NCBI GenBank assembly: GCA_027492035.1
Contig: JAOZFT010000034.1
Span: 1 to 20,909 of the forward strand
Reading direction: 5' to 3'
DNA: 20,909 nucleotides
Origin: Thermoproteota archaeon
GTDB taxonomy: Archaea > Korarchaeota > JAOZGF01 > JAOZFZ01
In this document: piece by piece, positions 15,606-20,909 of the stretch
Numbering within the stretch: the first letter of the stretch is position 1
How the letters are laid out: each line of letters opens with the position of its first letter
The notes under the pieces: generated by a model
Seen by the model: only the letters and a program-made list of their open reading frames with translations
What the model was told of the DNA's origin: nothing
Database searches by the model: none
Program-made: the position numbers and the translations under genes

Positions 15606-16588
15606 ATTTCAACAATCCCCTTTTCAAAATCTATATGTTCACCATACTTACTTTTCATTAATATCCCCTTGACTTTTTCAATAAGCTCGGCAGTACCCCT
15701 CATCTCTTTCATCTCACCGTTCTCAAAGCTATATCCTTTGAAGTTTTTTAAGGTAAATTTCAGCAATCCAAACATGTACTTTTTTCTAAAACGTCTCGTT
15801 GTCACTTTAGGATTATAGACATATTTAAAGGAGCCGATTAGTATGGGGCTCCCCGAGTAAAGTTCAAATCCAAGAAAGAGAATAGATAAATCCAGTAAAC
15901 TCATGTTCAAACAATTAACGGATAATTTAAATTTGGATCCAGGCTTAACAGCTTCTATACCCTCTAACTCTATTAATTTCTCGGTGTTACCTGAAACCAT
16001 GTAGGCGTCTGAAAAATAAACCCTAGACGCTAAGTTTGGGGAGCCGAATAAATCGCAAACTATACAAACATTTGGGGATCTGCAAACACCACTTCTCATA
16101 TATCTAGTTTCCTCTCCCCAGAACTTCAAGTGATTTACTGCCCTTGCTTTGTCGAAAAACAAGGATTCAACTGAGTAACAAGAGTAAGAATATAGTTTTC
16201 CACTTATTTCAAATGGTTTAAATTTATACTCAACCCTAGATCTAACGGCTCCTTTAATAGAAGACCCAGGTATGAAATATTTGCCTTTTCTAGAAGGAAA
16301 AGACTTGGAAGGAGCTATCTTTTTCACTAGGAATTCCTTTCCAAGCCTTTTAAGTTCATCAATATTTAAATGTTCTTTTCTTTTAAGGATCCTAGATTTA
16401 TATGCCTTTATCCTTGATAAAAGCTTATGCGGCTCCTTTAATTCTTCTGGGACAGCTCCACTGAAAAGGTAACTGTTTGAGGGAGTGTAAGCTTCAAAGT
16501 TTAATATGACATTGAAGTGATCGGGTAAGACATGATCTCTACCTGTATATTTATCCTTTTTAACCTCTACTCTTAACTCTTTTGACAT
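15602..16588 (-). CDS. RAMP protein, Csm5/Cas7-like with insertion
   Basis: A 328-residue RAMP. It has GKYFIPGSSIKGAVRSRVEY, the cysteine pair in CIVCDLFGSPNLASRVYFSD, AVKPGSKFKLSVNCL, and a C-terminal glycine region GSPILIGSFKYVY. A long basic insertion (about 50-105: ELKEPHKLLSRIKAYKSRIL and following) separates the first strand from PGSS. No Asp sits at the catalytic position. Size, insertion and lack of the Asp suggest a capping subunit such as Csm5 or an insertion-bearing Csm3. The ATG at 16588 overlaps the previous gene by 29 bases. Confident as a RAMP, less so for which one. Confidence 0.75.
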   Translation of the reverse strand: MSKELRVEVKKDKYTGRDHVLPDHFNVILNFEAYTPSNSYLFSGAVPEELKEPHKLLSRIKAYKSRILKRKEHLNIDELKRLGKEFLVKKIAPSKSFPSRKGKYFIPGSSIKGAVRSRVEYKFKPFEISGKLYSYSCYSVESLFFDKARAVNHLKFWGEETRYMRSGVCRSPNVCIVCDLFGSPNLASRVYFSDAYMVSGNTEKLIELEGIEAVKPGSKFKLSVNCLNMSLLDLSILFLGFELYSGSPILIGSFKYVYNPKVTTRRFRKKYMFGLLKFTLKNFKGYSFENGEMKEMRGTAELIEKVKGILMKSKYGEHIDFEKGIVEI

Positions 16589-17423
16589 AGTCCCACCATG
16601 CTCTTTTACACTCGTTTAGAAAAGCAGATGGATCCTTAGCATTTACCTTTATTTCTTCGTCGTCTTCGTCCAGTCCTGGAAGAGAACTAAGCTCCCTTAA
16701 ATCCTTCCTATCTCCATCAGTGAAGACATATCCACTTAAGGAAGCAGCATCAACCTTAACTCTTCCGAAACCCCTTGATTTAAAGCCTCCAATCTTTAAA
16801 AAACCGCTGTTGATTTGATCAAGAATAACGGAGAACAGCCCCATCCCATAGTTAGGTATATTTCTGAACTCTACAAAACCGTTAAATACACTTCCAGGCG
16901 TGACGAATTCAACTGTGTACAGGGCCCCTCGTCTAACCGTGCCACTTCTCCTGTTAATGGCAATACCTGTTTTGACTCCTCTCTCAGGCAATGTTTCCCA
17001 TGGGGGATATGCATCCCCGAAAAATATATGGCTTGCATAACTGGAGGAACCATACATTTTACATATTAAACAGTATTTTTTGAGATGTTCAACGAGCTCG
17101 TCAAGTTCATTACTTCTCATTAACATTTGCAATTTATTGTTATTGTCATTTTTCTCCCTACAGCCTTCACCCGCCATGCAAATGCCTTTGATACCTGAAG
17201 ACCTGGCAATGAACTCTGAAGAAGATCTAAAAACACCTTTAAGGCTGCTTCCAGGTATAAACGGAACTTCAGCTTCATTTATTTTAATGGTTAAAACTTG
17301 TAGATCTATAGGAGAAGTGGGCTTCTTAGCTTTGCCAGCTCCTATCCTCAAAGGTGATAATGCCTTAAATCTAAGGTTTATCTTCAGATCTCTATAAACT
17401 ACATGATGTACAAACCAGCTCAA
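16560..17423 (-). CDS. csm3: Csm3-like RAMP (Cas7 group) with acidic tail
   Basis: A 287-residue backbone subunit: SPLRIGAGKAKKPTSPIDLQ with Asp40 in the catalytic position, VPFIPGSSLKGVFRSSSEFI, CLICKMYGSSSYASHIFFGD, TGIAINRRSGTVRRGALY, TPGSVFNGFVEF, and the glycine loop GGFKSRGFGRVKV. This is the standard order of Csm3. An acidic stretch (LPGLDEDDEEIKV) and a basic C-terminus follow the fold. The start is TTG at 17423, overlapping the previous stop by TTGA. It should bind crRNA in six-base steps and cut target RNA. Confidence 0.87.
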   Translation of the reverse strand: MSWFVHHVVYRDLKINLRFKALSPLRIGAGKAKKPTSPIDLQVLTIKINEAEVPFIPGSSLKGVFRSSSEFIARSSGIKGICMAGEGCREKNDNNNKLQMLMRSNELDELVEHLKKYCLICKMYGSSSYASHIFFGDAYPPWETLPERGVKTGIAINRRSGTVRRGALYTVEFVTPGSVFNGFVEFRNIPNYGMGLFSVILDQINSGFLKIGGFKSRGFGRVKVDAASLSGYVFTDGDRKDLRELSSLPGLDEDDEEIKVNAKDPSAFLNECKRAWWDYVKRVKSRG

Positions 17424-18145
17424 TGTTTTTCCTCCTCCAAGATTTTCCTATAATCTGTTGTTGCATCGCTTACAGTCATTGTAGCTCCATCTAAACACCT
17501 AACCTTTCTGATGTACATTTTTATCTGCCCTAATCCAACGCTACGCCTTGAACCAATGAATAACTCTCCTTCAACCAGCTTTTTCATGAGGTAATTGAAA
17601 AGATTAGTCCTTTTATCTCCTCTGTTTAAAATATCAATGTTTATCACTCTCAATTTCCATTGAAACAAGGCATGAGGGGTTACATACTCGATGTCAAAAA
17701 GTCTCCCGGCATGCTGACCCCCGGTTATCCTATTGATAGAAACGGCATTTCTAATCTCAGTGTGATAAACTTTAGGATAAGCGTCAAAAATATACACATG
17801 AGAAGCTATAGTGGGTCCGCCGAAAACTTGACAGACAAGGCAGGGTACATAATTCTCTCCAAGTTTCTCTTTCCTTTTTAATTCCCCTTCTTTAGGGTTT
17901 AATATATTGCAAACATAGCTTTGATCTTCTCCATAAACTGTTCTTACATATCTCTCAGCTTCAGACCTTAAAATGCCTTTTAAAGTGCTCCCAGGTATAT
18001 ATGGCTTTCCTTCTAATCTGATAATGGGATTATCTATAGCCCCTACTACAGATTTACCTGAACCAATTGATAAAGGTGTTAAATTTTCAAGGTCAGCTTC
18101 TAAGATGTACTCAATTAATAATTTATCGAAGTCTCCATACAACAC
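17420..18145 (-). CDS. csm3: Csm3-like RAMP (Cas7 group), canonical
   Basis: A 241-residue subunit, the most typical Csm3 here: LTPLSIGSGKSVVGAIDNPI with Asp38 as the RNA-cutting residue, PYIPGSTLKGILRSEAERYV, CLVCQVFGGPTIASHVYIFD, NAVSINRITGGQHAGRLFDI, YVTPHALFQWKLRV, and the glycine loop GSRRSVGLGQIKMYI. The GTG at 18145 has AGGTGAT six bases upstream and follows the cas11-like stop by six bases. It probably forms part of the helical backbone on the crRNA. Confidence 0.9.
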   Translation of the reverse strand: MLYGDFDKLLIEYILEADLENLTPLSIGSGKSVVGAIDNPIIRLEGKPYIPGSTLKGILRSEAERYVRTVYGEDQSYVCNILNPKEGELKRKEKLGENYVPCLVCQVFGGPTIASHVYIFDAYPKVYHTEIRNAVSINRITGGQHAGRLFDIEYVTPHALFQWKLRVINIDILNRGDKRTNLFNYLMKKLVEGELFIGSRRSVGLGQIKMYIRKVRCLDGATMTVSDATTDYRKILEEEKH

Positions 18146-18151
18146 TTAAAA

Positions 18152-18544
18152 TCACCTAGAAACAACTACTTGAATAAGTTCCTCAAAGCTATTTACTCTA
18201 CCCCTTACATTGCTTTCATATATCCACTTCATTAAAACAAGGTATTTCTGAGTCGCGCTCCTAAGCTTCTCATGGTTGTCTCTAAATTTCTTGAAAATTT
18301 CATTGAGATGGGAGATAAAAATACTACCTATGTGCCTTGGGATTTCATTTCTACCCATCTGCCGAAGAACATAGGTTATTAAAAGCAGAATAGCGTCTAA
18401 AGGATCCGCTTCACCTTGGAAAAGGGAAAGCATATTTGAAATAGTTGATTTATCCACCCGGCCTGAAGCAAGAGTACCTGCTTTCGAAGCAAAATTATAG
18501 ACCTCTCTCTCCATAAATTCCCCGAAGCTGTTGTTATCTGTCAA
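18152..18544 (-). CDS. cas11: Small helical subunit, Cas11 (Csm2/Cmr5-like)
   Basis: A 130-residue all-helical protein at the head of the operon. Segments include LDAILLLITYVLRQMGRNEI, HIGSIFISHLNEIFKKFRDN and ATQKYLVLMKWIYESNVRGR. The length, helical content and Lys/Arg-rich last helices suit the inner-belly subunits of type III complexes, which bind the target RNA. No catalytic motif is visible or expected. The call depends on position and fold type. The start is TTG at 18544, preceded seven bases earlier by GAGGTGA (18552-18558), an excellent Shine-Dalgarno match. Confidence 0.7.
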   Translation of the reverse strand: MTDNNSFGEFMEREVYNFASKAGTLASGRVDKSTISNMLSLFQGEADPLDAILLLITYVLRQMGRNEIPRHIGSIFISHLNEIFKKFRDNHEKLRSATQKYLVLMKWIYESNVRGRVNSFEELIQVVVSR

Positions 18545-18551
18545 AATAGAT

Positions 18552-18567
18552 TCACCTCTCCACCTCC
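18552..18567 (-). promoter_or_regulatory. Strong double Shine-Dalgarno sequence at the operon head
   Basis: Read on the minus strand, GGAGGTGG is followed directly by AGAGGTGA, then seven bases, then the TTG of the cas11-like gene. It decides that weak start codon and predicts strong translation of the first gene. TATA-like runs lie just upstream (CTATATAG 18567-18574; AATATTAA 18584-18591). The second is better spaced for a leader that includes the ribosome site. Confidence 0.55.
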
Positions 18568-18808
18568 TATATAGTAATGACGTTTAATATTCACATAATA
18601 CTTGCTTAGTTCAACATTCTCTAATCAAATATTAACGTGAGGTATATGTGTTAAGGGATTTATGAAGATATTTAAGTTTTTTTAAAAGATGTAATACAAG
18701 GTTATGTTTTAAAATTCATATGAACGCTGTTACTCTTTTTTTGGGGGATAAATGATATTTATTTAAACAGAAAAATTCACTAATCTCATAGTTTTAAACT
18801 TTATTTAG

Positions 18809-18859
18809 AAGAGGCTAAAGTAAGTTTTTATTCGAAACTTACGATGTAGGCGGCCTCTT
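18809..18859. terminator. Nested inverted repeat between ATPase gene and cas operon
   Basis: An outer pair AAGAGGC (18809-18815) and GCCTCTT (18853-18859) encloses a perfect inner hairpin, GTAAGTTT (18820-18827), loop TTATTCG, AAACTTAC (18835-18842). It lies about 36 bases after the stop of the minus-strand ATPase gene and about 260 bases before the cas11-like gene. It may end the ATPase transcript or form a small RNA. The rest of 18545-18895 is AT-rich promoter-like sequence without a gene. Confidence 0.35.
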
Positions 18860-18895
18860 TTCGAAAATGCTGGTTTATATTGTAAAAAGAAGGTG

Positions 18896-20395
18896 CTACA
18901 GGTTGTGGTTCGATTTTGTTAGTAGAACCAAAAATGTTTCAGTTGGGACCACCAAGGTGTCTCCCTTGAACTCTATGTCCTCTTTGCTTAGCACAATGTA
19001 TTTTTTGATTTGAGGAATTTTTAGGATATCTCTACTTTTAACTCTGCCTTTATATTTTGTTTCAATCCCTAAGAAAGATTTGTCCACCTTCATTATGTTA
19101 TCTATTTCCCTATTACTTGTATTATAGTAAAACCATAGAAATGTAGGTGTTTCTCTCATGACAGGTGTTTCTTGAGTTAAAACTAGGTGGGAGTTAACTA
19201 TTCCTTCCACTATTTTGCTTAATGATTCTTCATCTTCAAGTGTTTCAGTTATTACTTCGTTTATATCTATGCCTGTTAAAAAACTTTTAAGTGCATGGAA
19301 GATAAAGGGGTCTTGGAAATAAATCTTCTTTCCCCCCTTAAACTTTGGTTTTTGCTTGTTAAAGTCGAATGCATGGAGGATCGTTAAGATGAACGAATCT
19401 TTTAATAGCTCTAAGTAATCAATTGTCGTTGCATGGGATATCTCTATGTCCCTTGCAAGTTTTGAAAAAGTATATCTGGTCCCGTACTTCTCTATGATTT
19501 CCCTTAACATCTGTCTTGCAAATGCTTCCTGTCTCCCCTGCTTAACTATGTCTCCTAGGACATTCCTAACGAACATTTCAGCCAAGGTAAAGTCAACTAA
19601 TTCTTTTTCCCCAGCAAATTTTTTCCTTAAATGATTATTGATGATCCCGGGAAAACCACCAGTTACTAAGTAAATTCTGAAAAGATACTCTAATTCTTTT
19701 TTGAAGGGGATTACTGTGTTAATCACCTTAAGTATTTCATTTAGATTCCATTTTAGGTTTATACTAACCTTTTCAAGGTTAAATTTTAGGTGTCCTAAAG
19801 CGTTGTAGAATTCCTTTGTTTTAACATGATTTCTCATGTAATCCACGGTTTGAAGTACAAATTCCCTGAAGCTTAAAGGTTTTAAGTAATATTCATTGCC
19901 CTCTAAACCCCTACCTGGTAAAAGCTCTCCTTTTCTGCGAAGAGCAGCTCCACTTGAACCAGTTGCAACAATAACAGCCCTTTTTGTAACCCCTGAATCC
20001 CACAGATACTTTAGTTCAAGGTTCCAATCCTTTATAGAGGTTAACTCATCCAGTAAAATGTAAAGGCTTTCAGCTTCCCTGTTTATATCCATGAAATAGT
20101 TGATGGCGCTCCTCATCTCCTTCCTAGAAGTAAAGAAATCTAATGAAAGGTAAAGGATCAGCTTTGAGTCAAATCCATTACCTACTAACTTCTCGACCCA
20201 TTTCTTTAAGTAAGTTGTCTTACCAGTTTGCCTACATCCCCTTATTACATATATGTTCTCCTTACTTGTTTCAAAACCCCTTCTTTCAAAGTAAATTAAT
20301 TCCTTTTTTACCTTGGATAAATGTCTATCGTAACCGGTGAAACTTTTACCGTGTTTCCACCAAGGGTTTTGCTTTATAATCTCACCTATCTTCAT
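18896..20395 (-). CDS. AAA ATPase with DUF4143-type C-terminal nuclease-like domain
   Basis: A 499-residue protein. The ATPase core has Walker A GCRQTGKTT (53-61), Walker B LYILLDELTS (111-120) and a sensor strand VIVATGSSGA (141-150). A helix-turn-helix-like region follows (about 300-335: YTFSKLARDIEISHATTIDY). The C-terminal domain shows a PD-(D/E)XK pattern: Glu397, Asp432 in NREIDNIM and Glu445-Thr-Lys447 in GIETKYKG. This is the DUF4143/DUF4130-like ATPase family that is very common and multiplied in archaea and often mobile; the role is unclear. The ATG at 20395 follows a TATA-like box at 20418-20430. It reads toward the cas operon but a 350-base gap with a hairpin separates them. Confidence 0.85.
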   Translation of the reverse strand: MKIGEIIKQNPWWKHGKSFTGYDRHLSKVKKELIYFERRGFETSKENIYVIRGCRQTGKTTYLKKWVEKLVGNGFDSKLILYLSLDFFTSRKEMRSAINYFMDINREAESLYILLDELTSIKDWNLELKYLWDSGVTKRAVIVATGSSGAALRRKGELLPGRGLEGNEYYLKPLSFREFVLQTVDYMRNHVKTKEFYNALGHLKFNLEKVSINLKWNLNEILKVINTVIPFKKELEYLFRIYLVTGGFPGIINNHLRKKFAGEKELVDFTLAEMFVRNVLGDIVKQGRQEAFARQMLREIIEKYGTRYTFSKLARDIEISHATTIDYLELLKDSFILTILHAFDFNKQKPKFKGGKKIYFQDPFIFHALKSFLTGIDINEVITETLEDEESLSKIVEGIVNSHLVLTQETPVMRETPTFLWFYYNTSNREIDNIMKVDKSFLGIETKYKGRVKSRDILKIPQIKKYIVLSKEDIEFKGDTLVVPTETFLVLLTKSNHNL

Positions 20396-20417
20396 AATTT
20401 TTAGTAAATCTATTATC

Positions 20418-20430
20418 TAAATATATAAAA
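20418..20430 (-). promoter_or_regulatory. TATA-like box of the ATPase gene
   Basis: The minus strand reads TTTTATATATTTA, centred about 29 bases before the ATG, with no Shine-Dalgarno sequence between. A leaderless transcript is likely. Confidence 0.5.
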
Positions 20431-20568
20431 ATTTCGATATTTAATTAACCAAAATACAGAGGGTTTTTCAATAGTGCTAAGGAACCACTTCACCTAATAG
20501 AACACATTTGGCTTTATGTCTCGCACCTAAACTCAGAACGTTGTTTTGAGAAGTTGATAAGTAAAGGA

Positions 20569-20832
20569 TTAAGGAGTTGTTGAGCAGCAAACAAGAATCT
20601 CCAGCTTCATCCGTGAAGAGCGCCAAATATCCTTTATATTTTCTTTAATATCTGTAAATTGAGAATTTGAGGTGAGTTTTAATTGTCTAAATATTCTGTG
20701 GCGAAATTCTGTTAAAGTGTTTGTTGATGGAAGGTGGAATATGTTTTTTGGGTTCCAAGGGATCAGTAGAGCTCCTCCCTCGACGCTGTTTACTGTTTGG
20801 GTTTGGGACTTAAATTCGTGACGACTAGGCAT
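20569..20832 (-). CDS. Possible small hypothetical protein
   Basis: An ATG at 20832 opens 87 codons, starting MPSRHEFKSQTQTVNSVEGG with a later segment TEFRHRIFRQLKL. It is not recognised. There is no clear ribosome site and the composition (many Ser, Thr, Asn) is unlike the neighbours, so it may be a remnant or chance. The remaining bases from 20396 to 20909 hold the ATPase promoter and nothing else I can support. Confidence 0.25.
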   Translation of the reverse strand: MPSRHEFKSQTQTVNSVEGGALLIPWNPKNIFHLPSTNTLTEFRHRIFRQLKLTSNSQFTDIKENIKDIWRSSRMKLEILVCCSTTP

Positions 20833-20909
20833 GAGGAGATGCTAAAAACACCCTTAAATCTATTCTTGGAGAGGTTAAAAGGGTTACACCTAGAAAGGAG
20901 ATAGACTTA

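Noticed and set aside
18898-18925. GGTTCGATTTT resembling a tRNA T-loop.
   Set aside because: It lies at the 3' end of the ATPase coding sequence and no matching acceptor, D or anticodon arm is present.
20842-20909. A plus-strand frame at the right edge, SILGEVKRVTPRKEIDL, recalling the start of archaeal CCA-adding enzyme.
   Set aside because: No ATG, GTG or TTG lies in that frame after the TGA just upstream, and only about 20 residues are visible.
1-20909. A CRISPR repeat-spacer array, expected beside cas2, cas4 and cas6.
   Set aside because: No regularly spaced direct repeat was seen on reading; the array must lie outside, if present.

Overview
This AT-rich window (roughly a third G+C by eye) reads as archaeal. 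TATA-like boxes sit about 25-30 bases before the starts of cas2 and the ATPase gene, which suggests leaderless transcripts. There is a VapBC pair, an archaeal-type AAA/DUF4143 ATPase and many TTG/GTG starts. I cannot name the lineage. No rRNA, tRNA, CRISPR array or insertion sequence was seen.

Left part (1-4305): an adaptation and processing fringe. It holds the 5' two-thirds of cas2 (minus), an HTH-CARF regulator with the helix-turn-helix placed first (minus), cas6 (plus), a ribbon-helix-helix/PIN toxin-antitoxin pair (plus), and a cas4 broken by one base in a G5 run. Between them lie decayed gene fragments. A multi-spanning CPBP-like membrane protein follows at 4856-5632.

Middle (5633-8765, minus): a signalling and effector module. 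A CARF-HEPN ribonuclease (TM1812/Csx2 branch of the Csx1/Csm6 group) overlaps csx3, the cyclic tetra-adenylate ring nuclease. Just upstream is a heavily frameshifted relic of a second csx1-like gene whose HEPN motif reads R-x4-Y instead of R-x4-H.

Right part (8766-18544, minus): one tightly packed operon of ten genes, most overlapping by 1-29 bases. The order of transcription is cas11-like, csm3-like, csm3-like, Csm5-like RAMP, a 106-residue orphan, cas10, csm3-like, csx10-like, csm3-like, and a PD-(D/E)XK nuclease of unrecognised type. The csx10-like gene plus several Csm3-type RAMPs points to a type III-D-like effector complex. Cas10 keeps both an HD motif and the GGDD cyclase motif. The expected logic is that the complex binds target RNA, Csm3 subunits cut it, Cas10 makes cyclic oligoadenylate, the CARF-HEPN enzyme responds, Csx3 clears the signal, and the CARF regulator may sense the same molecule.

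Right end: a AAA ATPase with a C-terminal nuclease-like domain (18896-20395), then a stretch with no secure gene. The best candidates for something undescribed are the terminal PD-(D/E)XK protein and the 106-residue orphan next to cas10.
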